From contig HF985609.1 of assembly GCA_000431215.1 (NCBI GenBank), positions 1 through 56,232 on the forward strand: 56,232 nt of DNA. Reading direction: 5' to 3'. Of the stretch, positions 26,659 through 35,915 are shown in pieces (position 1 is the first letter of the stretch; each line of letters starts with the position of its first letter). The translations under genes were made by a program, and so were the position numbers. This DNA is from Prevotella sp. CAG:1031. Its GTDB lineage: Bacteria; Bacteroidota; Bacteroidia; Bacteroidales; Muribaculaceae. The notes under the pieces were generated by a model, which saw only the letters and a program-made list of their open reading frames with translations, searched no databases and was not told the origin of the DNA.

Positions 26659-29600
26659 ATGAGACTAAAAACTGCATTTATTGCGCTGATGACATTTCTC
26701 ACCTGCGCATTAACCGCATCGGCAGTCGAGGTCACGGTCAAGATGAACGCCGTGTCAACGACCATGTCGATGAAATCGAAGGCCACCGGCGAGGATGTCG
26801 CGGTCGGCGATGTCAACAAGATGCTGTATACCTTTACAGCGCCTCCGGGCGATTACGTGATCACCGGCTACGCCAAAGACGGCAAGACCGTCAACGGAAC
26901 TATCGACGTCTGTGTGGGCGATTCCGTAAAGCAGCAGATCACCGTGCTGACCCTCACGGCATACGTCAGCAACAAAACCAACGGAACGACATGGACTGTC
27001 GACAACGGCGATTATACGATCGACGTCAAAGTCAACAGCCGCGAGGGTGTCAACCATCCGATCACGCTCGGCGAGAGCGTGACCGCAGGTCGCAAGACAT
27101 TCCTTGCCCTCAACGGCGACACGTATTCCTGCGCGTTCATTCCTTCGAAAGCCCATGCCGACGAGGGGTATCTGACTCTCTACAAGCAGGCTACACTCAC
27201 GGGCAACGTCAATGTCAGCGGTGCCATACCTCAGTCTGACAACTTTACCGTGACCGTGCCCAAAGACGCCACTTTCGAGCTCAACATGAAGTTCTTCCAC
27301 TTCATTGATTTCACAAGGGTAGACCCTGTGAAAGAGGTAGTCGAAGGTGATTTCAGAGTGCTCGTCTACCGCCTTGCCCACAGTCAGGTCTACAACTACC
27401 GCACATCGATGCCCGGCAAGCTCACTCAGGGCGGATATTTCACCATGAACAAGGATGTTGCCAAACGCCCGGTTCTGATGTTTACAAAATCTGACTATGA
27501 GGCGTTCGGGCCCAAGACGATCAAGCACGACGTGCAGGCCAACGAAGGCTTCGAGACCGGCGACATCTTTGTCAACGTCAACAAGGAGGGATACCTCGAC
27601 CTCAACGTCGGCGATACGTTCCTCGCCCACGCCATGCGCACATGGCAGCTCACCGAGAACTCCACCAACAACTACTTCATCGAGCCTGATTTCCACTACA
27701 CGATAATCGATACCGACGGCAAGGAGAGCGACTCGGTGATCAAGGTAGAACAGAAAGAGGGTTCGGCCTGGGCCAGCCTCAAGGCTGTCGGAGCCGGCAC
27801 AGCGATAGTCCTCGTCACTTACGACGCTATCGGCCTCAACTTCTATGCTTCGTCGACCGGCGTCAAGCAGGCATATATGGGAGGCGAATACTGGAGCGCC
27901 ATCTGGCCTGAGAACACCGCTGCCTATGTCATCACCGTAGGTCAGGGCAAATCAGCCGTCGACCCGCAGATGCTCGTCAACGAAAAATATAATCAGGGAG
28001 CGCTCAAGGTGGCAGGCAATTATGTCGATGCCGAGCACGACGTATTCTATTATCTCGACACTGAAGAGGGCTACTCATATACCTTCAGGGCCGACGGCGC
28101 CAAGGAGGTGAAGATTGCCTATCCCGTCATCGGCGAGCAGATGGCCACATATTCAGGCTTCGGCGACGCGGGAGTGACAGCCAATGCCGACGGCTCCTAT
28201 ACGGTTCTTCTGAAAGAGGGGCGCCAGATTGTCCGGATGACCGATGCCTCCGGCAAGTCGGCCTATCAGGTCTTCACCGCCAAGAAGTGTCACCGCGAGA
28301 TTGTGAACGTGAATCGTCCCGGCAGCAAAATCTTCCAGCCGGGCGATCAGCTCGCGATCCAGTATTCCGGTCTGCGTCATCCCGCCAACAAGCTCGCGGG
28401 CATATACAATATGTCGGCCTACGTGACATATAACGGTGTCCCCAACGGCACGTCGCTCATCCTCAGCGCCAACCAGTATAAATTCGGCTCTTCCGACAAG
28501 GCCCAGGCTGTCACTCTCGACATTCCCGCCGACCACGACGTCGCCGCCGAGCCCGAGCTGACGTTCACCGAAGGCGTGATTCAGGTGAACGGCTACGGCG
28601 ATCCCATCGGTAATCACCGCATCATCGATCCTCGCGCCGGCCGCTCGCCCAACTTCGCCGCAGTGCCCCACAAGACCTACTTCGGAGCTATTCCCGATGT
28701 GAGAGTGCCCGTCACGGCAGTAAGGAATTTCCCCATCAAGGTTGATTTCACGGCCGAGAACGGCAAGGTTACCGTGTCTTACCTCGGCAAGGAGCTCGAG
28801 GCCGACGACGAGGGCCTCTACGAGGGCACATACGGCTTCTATGACGTAGTCGCCACAGCTCCGGGCAACCGTTGCCAGCGTCTGCGCTACAATATTCCCG
28901 ACGACGCCGAGGGCCTTCAGACATTTAACATTGAGCCCGTCAAACTCGACGACGACTGGTTCGGCACCAACTCTAAAGAGCCGGCCACAGACGCCGACGG
29001 CCGCTACGTGATTTCCTCGGCCTCGGAACTCGCCTGGTTCCGCGACAAGGTCAATGCGGGCGATGCCGCCGAGCCGCTTAAGGCCACGCTGACCGCCGAC
29101 ATAGATCTCGGTGACTACGACTGGACTCCGATAGGAGATACAAGCCATCCGTTTACCGGAGAGTTCACCGGCAACGGTCACACCGTCAGAGGTCTTTATA
29201 TCGATCAGCCCGGCAGCAATATGCTTGGTCTGTTCGGCAGTGTCAAAGGAACCGACGCCGATCACCGCGCCCATATATCGGGTGTGACAGTCTACGGCTA
29301 TGTCAACGGCAATATGACTCTCGGCGGTCTTGCCGCACATGTCCAGGGCTTCGCTGATATTGACGCCTGTGCCAACTATGCCGAAATCCACGGCGCCCGC
29401 AATGGCGTCGGCGGCCTGATCGGCGCTCTGACCCAGAAGACGTCTACAGTCACCAACTGCTACAACGCCGGAAGCGTATTCGCCGAGTCGACACGCGGCG
29501 GCATCGTCGGCAACCTCTCGAATGGCTGTGACGTTACCATCAGCAACGTGTTCAACGTCGGCGTTATCGAAGACCATGCCAACGGACACGCCATCGCCGG

Positions 29601-30516
29601 CTCAACCTATGCTGTCGACAACATCACCAACGCCTACGCGATAGCCGATTACGCCAAGACAGGCGGCTACACTCTCGTGACCGAAGCCCGCATGGCAAGC
29701 GGCGAGATCGCCTACCGTCTCGGCTCGGCCTTCGGCCAGAAGATAGGGGAGGACGCCCATCCCGTATTCAGCGACGACAAGGTCTACAAGGTGACATACT
29801 CTGTGGTCGACGCCGTTGCTGCGGCAGCCGAAGATGAAGGCCTGACGCTCTACTCGAACGCTGATCTCCCGACCCGCATAGGCGAGCAGGAAGTATTGTG
29901 GTATGCCGATGCGGCGCTCACTCAGCCCGTCACCGTTATCGACGCCGACAGCCGTCTCTATGTCAAGAACCTCTACACCTATACGCTTACCTATGTTCTC
30001 GACGGCGAGACATATAAGGAGGAAACCCACTACGAGGGGGAGGCAATCGCTCCTGAAGCCGATCCTGTCAGGGAGGGCTACACATTCTCGGGCTGGGAAG
30101 GTGTTCCCGAGGTAATGCCTGCCGGAAATGTCACCGTAACAGGTTCGTTTGCCGTCAACTCCTACAGACTCACCCTCTATCTCAACAACGAGGTGTATAA
30201 GGATGAGATGCTCGAATACGGCGCAGCCGTCGTCGTCGACGAACCCGAAGTGCCCGAGGGCTGCCGGTTCGACGGATGGACTGACGCCATCCCCGCGACT
30301 ATGCCCGCCCACGACGTCGACATCCACGGCACCTATACCGAGCTCAGCGGAATCGCCGGCATCCTTGTCGACGCCGACGAGAAGGTGACCGTATGCACTC
30401 CGAGCGGCATTGTGCTCTACGCCGATAGGCCGTGGGGTGACGTCCGCGACACTCTTGCCCCCGGCGTCTACATTGTTCGCAGCGCCGCCGCCGTGACAAA
30501 GGTCTGTGTCAAATAA
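26659..30516 (+). CDS. Large secreted protein of the B12 operon, unknown function
   Basis: A 1285-residue protein starting 22 bases after the BtuG-like gene, under the same riboswitch. Signal peptide residues 1-22 (ending LTASA). Residues 23-770 are beta-rich, with no family I recognise. Residues about 790-1000 carry GLUG-like repeats (FTGEFTGNGHTVRGLYI; NGVGGLIGALTQ). Residues about 1104-1230 are two InlB/Listeria-Bacteroides-type repeats (EGYTFSGWEGVPEVMPAGNVT; CRFDGWTDAIPATMPAHDV). The tail ends APGVYIVRSAAAVTKVCVK, again sorting-like. Position implies corrinoid capture or cell-surface handling, perhaps analogous to the BtuH class of B12-binding proteins; I cannot show homology. A terminator follows. 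Confidence 0.85.
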   Translation: MRLKTAFIALMTFLTCALTASAVEVTVKMNAVSTTMSMKSKATGEDVAVGDVNKMLYTFTAPPGDYVITGYAKDGKTVNGTIDVCVGDSVKQQITVLTLTAYVSNKTNGTTWTVDNGDYTIDVKVNSREGVNHPITLGESVTAGRKTFLALNGDTYSCAFIPSKAHADEGYLTLYKQATLTGNVNVSGAIPQSDNFTVTVPKDATFELNMKFFHFIDFTRVDPVKEVVEGDFRVLVYRLAHSQVYNYRTSMPGKLTQGGYFTMNKDVAKRPVLMFTKSDYEAFGPKTIKHDVQANEGFETGDIFVNVNKEGYLDLNVGDTFLAHAMRTWQLTENSTNNYFIEPDFHYTIIDTDGKESDSVIKVEQKEGSAWASLKAVGAGTAIVLVTYDAIGLNFYASSTGVKQAYMGGEYWSAIWPENTAAYVITVGQGKSAVDPQMLVNEKYNQGALKVAGNYVDAEHDVFYYLDTEEGYSYTFRADGAKEVKIAYPVIGEQMATYSGFGDAGVTANADGSYTVLLKEGRQIVRMTDASGKSAYQVFTAKKCHREIVNVNRPGSKIFQPGDQLAIQYSGLRHPANKLAGIYNMSAYVTYNGVPNGTSLILSANQYKFGSSDKAQAVTLDIPADHDVAAEPELTFTEGVIQVNGYGDPIGNHRIIDPRAGRSPNFAAVPHKTYFGAIPDVRVPVTAVRNFPIKVDFTAENGKVTVSYLGKELEADDEGLYEGTYGFYDVVATAPGNRCQRLRYNIPDDAEGLQTFNIEPVKLDDDWFGTNSKEPATDADGRYVISSASELAWFRDKVNAGDAAEPLKATLTADIDLGDYDWTPIGDTSHPFTGEFTGNGHTVRGLYIDQPGSNMLGLFGSVKGTDADHRAHISGVTVYGYVNGNMTLGGLAAHVQGFADIDACANYAEIHGARNGVGGLIGALTQKTSTVTNCYNAGSVFAESTRGGIVGNLSNGCDVTISNVFNVGVIEDHANGHAIAGSTYAVDNITNAYAIADYAKTGGYTLVTEARMASGEIAYRLGSAFGQKIGEDAHPVFSDDKVYKVTYSVVDAVAAAAEDEGLTLYSNADLPTRIGEQEVLWYADAALTQPVTVIDADSRLYVKNLYTYTLTYVLDGETYKEETHYEGEAIAPEADPVREGYTFSGWEGVPEVMPAGNVTVTGSFAVNSYRLTLYLNNEVYKDEMLEYGAAVVVDEPEVPEGCRFDGWTDAIPATMPAHDVDIHGTYTELSGIAGILVDADEKVTVCTPSGIVLYADRPWGDVRDTLAPGVYIVRSAAAVTKVCVK

Positions 30517-30538
30517 TCCTTCCTGTCTCTGATTCGGA

Positions 30539-30565
30539 ATCCCCGGCCTCAGGTCGGGGATTTCT
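30539..30565 (+). terminator. Rho-independent terminator of the B12 operon
   Basis: ATCCCCG (30539-30545) pairs with CGGGGAT (30555-30561), then TTCTTTATTTG. It ends the riboswitch-btuB-propeller-large protein unit. Confidence 0.87.
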
Positions 30566-30583
30566 TTATTTGTCGTTTTTCAT

Positions 30584-30614
30584 TTTGCAGAGTCGGGGGT
30601 TTTGAGTAATTTTG
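30584..30614 (+). promoter_or_regulatory. Bacteroidetes promoter of the 700-residue protein gene
   Basis: TTTG (30584-30587), a 19-base spacer and TAATTTTG (30607-30614). The start would be near 30621, about 15 bases before the ATG at 30636. Confidence 0.8.
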
Positions 30615-30635
30615 CTCATTAATAATTAGCAACCT

Positions 30636-32738
30636 ATGAATCCGTTCGATTATATCCACGTGGCCATGCACGGCCACTTCGACGACAAACTGTCGGTGCG
30701 CTACACTTTCAACGGCTCCGACGGCTCGTCGCAGCGCTGGGAAGGGTCGCTCCCCGATCCCGACGCCATCGTCCGCAATTTCATGAGCGCCCGCGAGTGC
30801 TACGTCATGTGGCAGAACCCGATGGGCCATTATTTCGGCATAATCACCGCCGATCCGATGGATCCGCGCGCCGGCCGCGTTATGGTGACTATCATGGTCG
30901 ATAACGGCGACGCCGTGGCCGGCCGCGCCATATTCAGCGCTCTGAGCGGCCTTAAGAAGGCGTTTCTCGAAGACCGCCTGCTCAGCGACGACGCCGTGCG
31001 CAAGGTTCTCCAGAGCGTGGGCTTCCCCGAAGCGCCGATGAAGCTGGCTTCATGGAACTACAACCGTCCCGACGAGGGCGCGCGTCTCAGCCCGATATGC
31101 TACCGCACTTATCTGTCGACGCGCGAGCTCGAGACAGTATTCTCTTTTCCGAACCAGCCCGAATACAAGCGTTTCCACTATATCGTTGTCATAACCGCCA
31201 CAGCCTCGTTGCGTCCCGGCGTCAGCGTCGACCGCATCACGGCTCCCGTGAAAAAGCAATACACCGTTGTCTGTCCCGACAATGTCAGCGCCTCGCAGGA
31301 GATTGTCGACGAGGGCGACCATCTGACGCTGACCTTCACCAAAGACGGTTTTAACCCGCGCAAGGAGAATGTGACCATAGGAAGCCCGTCGCCCTACGTC
31401 CGCACCGACGGCAGCGCCCTTATCATAAAGACGGCCGAAGAGAGCGGAATGTCGTTTACGCGCAAGGTGCGCCTGAGCGTGCGCTCGGCAAAAGGTGGCG
31501 CCATCAACGGTTATACGATGAGCGTCAACGACCGCACGGTCAACACGATGGAGCCTTTCGTAGAGCTTAACGAGACCGACTTCCAGCCCGGCAAGCGCGT
31601 CGAGATTCAGGTGGCCAGCAACAATTTCCAGCCTCTGAAGCAGAGCTACGAGGCTGCCGAGCTGATGCGCCAGAGTGCCATCGAGCTTGTTCTTCAGCCG
31701 CTTGAAGAGGGGATTGTGCTGCGGCTCGATTTCGGCGAAGGCCGCGTGTTCGAGCAGCAGATCTCGCTTGAGAAGAACACCCCCGAATACAGCCAACTCC
31801 GCGGTGGCAACTTCCACGGCTTCCGTGCCCACCGTCAGGCCGGCCAGGGCGAGATCTACAATGTCGACGTCCGTTCGGCAAGCAAGCCCGTGGCTCCGAA
31901 TTTCGACAACGTTGCCTCGCGCGACGACCGCGACGAGAGCCGCCGCCGCGTAGTGCCCGTGTTCCCCAAGGCCGGCGAGGCCGAGCGTAAGACGGCCGAC
32001 ACTCCGCGCGAAACAGTCGCCGCCGAGAAAAAGCCGTCGCTCATCGAGAAACTGCGCGCCGGCAAGGAGGCCGAGAAAGAATCAGCCGCCAAGAGCGCCG
32101 AGGTCAAGGCTCCCGAGAGACCGCGCGGCCCCTACGACAAGCCTGCGGGCGACGAGGGCGAGAATTCGAACATTATAAAGTGGATATGCGTCGGAGTGTG
32201 TATCATAGCCGTCATCTTAGGCGCCATATATATCCTCAAGCCTGTCGACTCCGACAAGACTGCCGGCGCAGCCGTAGCTGTCGACTCTGTCAGCGCCGTG
32301 GCTCAGGATGCTCCCGCAACGGCGCAGCCTGCCGCACAACCCGCCGCTCAGCCTGCGGCCGCTCAGCCCGCTCAGTCTGCCGGTGTCAGCGCCGACGAGC
32401 AGGCCGACATCGACTATTTCAACGCTAACCGTTCATGGCGCCGTGACGCCCTGAAGAGCGACAGCGGCCGCAAACTCTACGACGCCATCGTGGCCGGCAA
32501 GATAACCGAGATTGTCAACCATCCCTATTTTGCCACCGCCGGACGGGCCACCAACAAAGACGCCAACAACGTGGCCGACCTCATCTGGGCCGCCACCGGA
32601 ACCCCCAACGAGGGTGGCAACTCGATAGCCCTGACGAAAGCCGAGAAGGGAGGCGCAATCAATCTGTGGGATCTCTATGAGGCCCTCGCACGCCGCAAGC
32701 CGGCCGAGCCTAACGCCAATCCCCGTCCCGGAAAATGA
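30636..32738 (+). CDS. Unknown 700-residue membrane-anchored protein with a large cytoplasmic N-terminal part
   Basis: No signal peptide. Residues 1-210 form an unknown globular domain. Residues about 210-390 are beta-rich with PEGA-like phrasing (LTFTKDGFNPRKENVTIG), suggesting two Ig-like modules. Residues 430-510 are charged and probably disordered. One membrane helix (about 514-533, IIKWICVGVCIIAVILGAIY) is followed by an AQPA-repeat linker and a C-terminal region of about 100 residues (about 600-700) outside the membrane. This suggests a cytoplasm-inside, periplasm-outside single-span protein. It is translationally coupled (ATGA) to the histidine phosphatase gene. I do not recognise the family; a scaffold or sensor role is speculation. 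Confidence 0.75.
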   Translation: MNPFDYIHVAMHGHFDDKLSVRYTFNGSDGSSQRWEGSLPDPDAIVRNFMSARECYVMWQNPMGHYFGIITADPMDPRAGRVMVTIMVDNGDAVAGRAIFSALSGLKKAFLEDRLLSDDAVRKVLQSVGFPEAPMKLASWNYNRPDEGARLSPICYRTYLSTRELETVFSFPNQPEYKRFHYIVVITATASLRPGVSVDRITAPVKKQYTVVCPDNVSASQEIVDEGDHLTLTFTKDGFNPRKENVTIGSPSPYVRTDGSALIIKTAEESGMSFTRKVRLSVRSAKGGAINGYTMSVNDRTVNTMEPFVELNETDFQPGKRVEIQVASNNFQPLKQSYEAAELMRQSAIELVLQPLEEGIVLRLDFGEGRVFEQQISLEKNTPEYSQLRGGNFHGFRAHRQAGQGEIYNVDVRSASKPVAPNFDNVASRDDRDESRRRVVPVFPKAGEAERKTADTPRETVAAEKKPSLIEKLRAGKEAEKESAAKSAEVKAPERPRGPYDKPAGDEGENSNIIKWICVGVCIIAVILGAIYILKPVDSDKTAGAAVAVDSVSAVAQDAPATAQPAAQPAAQPAAAQPAQSAGVSADEQADIDYFNANRSWRRDALKSDSGRKLYDAIVAGKITEIVNHPYFATAGRATNKDANNVADLIWAATGTPNEGGNSIALTKAEKGGAINLWDLYEALARRKPAEPNANPRPGK

Positions 32739-34000
32739 AAAATATCATCGTAACACTGCTTTCACTGGCTGTGGCCCTCGGGGCCACGGCCGGTTCTTTC
32801 ATCGTCACGCCCGATCACGCCCGGGCGCAGTATCAGCCCTATCCCGACACGCTTGTCGCTGCGCTGACGCCTGCTCCAGCCGGATATGAGCCGTTCCATA
32901 TCGAGCATTACGGGCGCCACGGCTCGCGCTGGCTCATCGATCCTAAGAACTATTCCGTTCCCGTCGAAGAGCTCTCGAAAGCCGAGCGCGCAGGCGTTCT
33001 GACCCCGTTGGGTGCCGATATTCTCGCCGAACTGCGCGCCTTCGCAGAGGCTTCGCGCAGACGCCTCGGCGAACTGACGCCGCTCGGAGCCGACCAGCAC
33101 CGCCGCATAGCGCGCCGCATGGCGGCCAACTTCCCCGAGGTCATAACCGACTCGACAGTCATCGACGCCCGCTCGACGGTAGTTATCCGCTGTATATTGT
33201 CGATGCTCAACGCTGTCGGCGAGTTGCGAAAGGCTGTGCCCGGCGCCATGGTTCGCACCGACGCGTCGGAACGCGACATGTGGTATATGAACCACCACGA
33301 CCCCGAGAAGAACGCAATCACCGACAGCGCCCGCGCCCGCTATTACGAGCCCTTCGCAAACCGACATCTCCCTTCGGGCGAGTTTCTCGGACGCCTTATC
33401 TCCGACAAGCGTTTTGCCGCCGACTCGATCAACCTCCCGGCTCTTGCCGATAACCTCATGGAGGTAGCTCTCAACGTCGGCTCGACGCCCGAGTTCGAGC
33501 CTATGCTGACGCGCATCTTCTCGCCCGCCGAGATCAACGAGGCATGGCTCAGGGCCAACGCCTCATGGTTCCTCAACGGCGGCAATTCGGCCCTCAACAA
33601 GGGTCGCGGCGCCATGGTGCAGCGCCATCTGCTACGCAATATGATAGAGTCGGCCGACACCGCCTTCGCCTCGCTGCGCCCCAGCGCCAACCTGCGCTTC
33701 GGCCACGAGACAATGGTCATGTCGCTCGCCGTTCTTCTCAATCTCGGCGACTATGGCACCGAACACAACGACTTCGACACGCTCGCCTCGCAGTGGCGCG
33801 CCTACGAGATCTTCCCGATGGCCTGCAACGTCCAGATGGTTTTCTACCGCCGTCCCGGCTCGACCGACCCCGGCGACATTCTCGTCAAATTCCTGCTCAA
33901 CGAGCGCGAGATGCCTGTCAGCGGTTACGGCCCCGGCCTCTACTACCACTGGGCCCCCATGCGCGACGCCCTGCTTCGCCGCGCCAACTCCATCCCCTGA
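32735..34000 (+). CDS. Exported histidine acid phosphatase (MINPP/phytase-like)
   Basis: The 421-residue protein has a signal peptide (1-20) and the histidine-phosphatase signature RHGSRW with catalytic His62 in YGRHGSRW. The distal acid/base motif is HE in FGHETMV (His324-Glu325), as in multiple-inositol-polyphosphate phosphatases, which use HAE rather than the HD of classical phytases. It would remove phosphate from phytate or related phosphomonoesters in the periplasm or outside. The start codon overlaps the stop of the preceding 700-residue protein, so both are made from one message. Substrate not determined from sequence. Confidence 0.87.
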   Translation: MKNIIVTLLSLAVALGATAGSFIVTPDHARAQYQPYPDTLVAALTPAPAGYEPFHIEHYGRHGSRWLIDPKNYSVPVEELSKAERAGVLTPLGADILAELRAFAEASRRRLGELTPLGADQHRRIARRMAANFPEVITDSTVIDARSTVVIRCILSMLNAVGELRKAVPGAMVRTDASERDMWYMNHHDPEKNAITDSARARYYEPFANRHLPSGEFLGRLISDKRFAADSINLPALADNLMEVALNVGSTPEFEPMLTRIFSPAEINEAWLRANASWFLNGGNSALNKGRGAMVQRHLLRNMIESADTAFASLRPSANLRFGHETMVMSLAVLLNLGDYGTEHNDFDTLASQWRAYEIFPMACNVQMVFYRRPGSTDPGDILVKFLLNEREMPVSGYGPGLYYHWAPMRDALLRRANSIP

Positions 34001-34008
34001 CCTCAACT

Positions 34009-34053
34009 ATTAGTCAAATAGGCCTAATAAGCCTAATATGTCTAATTAGACTT
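34009..34053. repeat. Nonanucleotide-period intergenic repeat (five units)
   Basis: Units attagtcaa, ataggccta, ataagccta, atatgtcta and attagactt follow the phosphatase stop codon after eight bases. The tract contains the GTCTAATTAGAC palindrome at 34040-34051 and is immediately followed by the terminator. Confidence 0.75.
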
Positions 34054-34064
34054 ATTCAACGAAA

Positions 34065-34094
34065 GAGGGCGCCCTGCTGATGCGGGGCGCCCTC
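34065..34094. terminator. Bidirectional terminator between phosphatase and pckA
   Basis: GAGGGCGCCC (34065-34074) pairs perfectly with GGGCGCCCTC (34085-34094) around a ten-base loop. It lies between convergent genes; the T-tracts are weak on both sides (GGTTTGCGATTT and CTTTCG), but the stem is very stable. Confidence 0.7.
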
Positions 34095-34114
34095 GGTTTG
34101 CGATTTATCGTCGG

Positions 34115-35719
34115 TTAAGCTTCGGGGTGGGGGCCGGCGGCTACGAGTGCCTTACCGGCGGCGTTGTCCTCGAATTTCTTGAAATTGTCGATGAACATGT
34201 TGGCGAGCTTGTCGGCCTTCTTGTACCATTCGGTCGGGTCGGCGTAGGTGTCGCGCGGGTCGAGGATCTTCGGATCTACGCCGGGGAGTTCGGTGGGAAC
34301 GACGAAGTTGAAGATCGGCAGGGTCTTTGTCGGGGCCTTGAGGATGGCGCCGTCGAGGATGTTGTCGATGATGCCGCGGGTGTCGCGGATCGAGATGCGC
34401 TTGCCTGTTCCGTTCCAGCCGGTGTTGACCAGATAAGCCTTGGCACCGCTCTGCTGCATGCGCTTGACGAGCTCTTCGGCATATTTTGTCGGATGGAGGC
34501 TCAGGAAGGCTGCGCCGAAGCAGGCGCTGAAGGTCGGGGTGGGCTCGGTGATGCCGCGCTCGGTTCCGGCGAGCTTGCTGGTGAAGCCGCTCAGGAAGTA
34601 ATATTTGGTCTGCTCGGGATCGAGGATCGAAACGGGGGGCAGAACGCCGAAGGCATCGGCCGACAGGAAGATGACGTTCTTGGCGGCGGGACCGCGAGAG
34701 GGTTTGACGATGTTCTTGATGTGGTCGATAGGATAGCTGACGCGGGTGTTCTCGGTGACGCTCTTGTCGTTGAAGTCGATGTGGCCTTCGCCGTCTACGG
34801 TGACGTTCTCAAGAAGGGCGTCGCGGGTGATGGCGTTGTAGATGTCGGGTTCGCTATCTTTGTCGAGGTTGATGACCTTGGCGTAGCAGCCGCCTTCGTA
34901 GTTGAAGACGCCGTTGTCGTCCCAGCCGTGTTCGTCGTCGCCGATGAGCAGACGTTTCGGGTCGGTCGAGAGGGTGGTCTTACCTGTGCCCGAGAGGCCG
35001 AAGAAGATGGCGGTGTTCTCGCCGTTGAGGTCGGTGTTGGCGCTGCAGTGCATCGAGGCGATGCCGCGCAGGGGGTTGTAGTAGTTCATGATCGAGAACA
35101 TACCTTTCTTCATCTCGCCGCCATACCAGGTGTTGATGATGAGCTGCATGCGCTCGGTCAGGTTGAATGCAACGCAGGTCTCGGAGTTGATGCCGAGTTC
35201 TTTCCAGTTCTCGACTTTGGCTTTCGAGGCATTGAGCACGACGAAGTCGGGCTTGAAGTTATCGAGTTCTTCCTTGGTCGGACGGATGAACATGTTGGTG
35301 ACGAAGTGGGCCTGCCATGCTACTTCCATGACGAAGCGGACGGCCAGACGGGTGTCGACGTTCGTGCCGCAGAAGGCATCGACAACATAGAGGGTCTTGT
35401 CGGAAAGTTCTTTGTCGGCGATGGCTTTCAGAGCGTCCCAGGTGGCGGGAGTGATGGGCTTGTTGTCGTTCTTATAGCCTTCGGTTGTCCACCAGATTGT
35501 GTTGGCGCTGGTATCGTCTTTGACAAAGAATTTATCTTTAGGCGAGCGGCCGGTATAGATACCGGTCATAACGTTGACGGCGCCGAGCTCGGTGAGCTGT
35601 CCTTTTTCATAGCCTTCGAGGCCCGGTTTGGTCTCGTCGATGAAGAGTTCGTTCCACGAAGGATTGTGGACTACCTTCGCTCCGCTGATGCCGTACTGGC
35701 TTAAATCGATTGTACTCAT
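34115..35719 (-). CDS. pckA: ATP-dependent phosphoenolpyruvate carboxykinase
   Basis: PckA interconverts oxaloacetate and PEP; in Bacteroidales it usually runs in the CO2-fixing direction during succinate fermentation (family knowledge). The 534-residue product has the Walker-like GLSGTGKTTLS, the kinase-2 segment LIGDDEHGW, the substrate motif TGRSPKDKFFVKD and NTGWNGTGKRISIRDTR. Length is normal for ATP-type enzymes. A -7 box TACCTTTG lies on the minus strand at 35790-35783, giving a leader of about 57 bases; no clear -33 box is visible. Confidence 0.97.
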   Translation of the reverse strand: MSTIDLSQYGISGAKVVHNPSWNELFIDETKPGLEGYEKGQLTELGAVNVMTGIYTGRSPKDKFFVKDDTSANTIWWTTEGYKNDNKPITPATWDALKAIADKELSDKTLYVVDAFCGTNVDTRLAVRFVMEVAWQAHFVTNMFIRPTKEELDNFKPDFVVLNASKAKVENWKELGINSETCVAFNLTERMQLIINTWYGGEMKKGMFSIMNYYNPLRGIASMHCSANTDLNGENTAIFFGLSGTGKTTLSTDPKRLLIGDDEHGWDDNGVFNYEGGCYAKVINLDKDSEPDIYNAITRDALLENVTVDGEGHIDFNDKSVTENTRVSYPIDHIKNIVKPSRGPAAKNVIFLSADAFGVLPPVSILDPEQTKYYFLSGFTSKLAGTERGITEPTPTFSACFGAAFLSLHPTKYAEELVKRMQQSGAKAYLVNTGWNGTGKRISIRDTRGIIDNILDGAILKAPTKTLPIFNFVVPTELPGVDPKILDPRDTYADPTEWYKKADKLANMFIDNFKKFEDNAAGKALVAAGPHPEA

Positions 35720-35782
35720 TGGGTTAATGTATAAAAATATGTAATTTGGATTTCTTTACCTGTTACTTCTTTTTTGACGCTG

Positions 35783-35790
35783 CAAAGGTA
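35783..35790 (-). promoter_or_regulatory. -7 box of the pckA promoter
   Basis: Minus-strand TACCTTTG at 35790-35783 fits TAnnTTTG. No TTTG is seen at the expected upstream distance, so the promoter may be weak or activator-dependent. Confidence 0.55.
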
Positions 35791-35915
35791 AGGTTTTTTC
35801 TTGATGATTAGACCGATAGATTACGGAAATATTTCTCTATTAATAAAATTTCACAATCATGTCGGAACCTTTGTCGGGCAGACTTAATATAAAACGCGCG
35901 CGAGGCCCGGAAGGT

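Noticed and set aside
32310..32390. Repetitive AQPA-coding stretch as a possible repeat array
   Set aside because: It is a low-complexity Ala/Gln/Pro linker after the membrane helix; unit length is 12 bases and the copies are coding. It is not a CRISPR.
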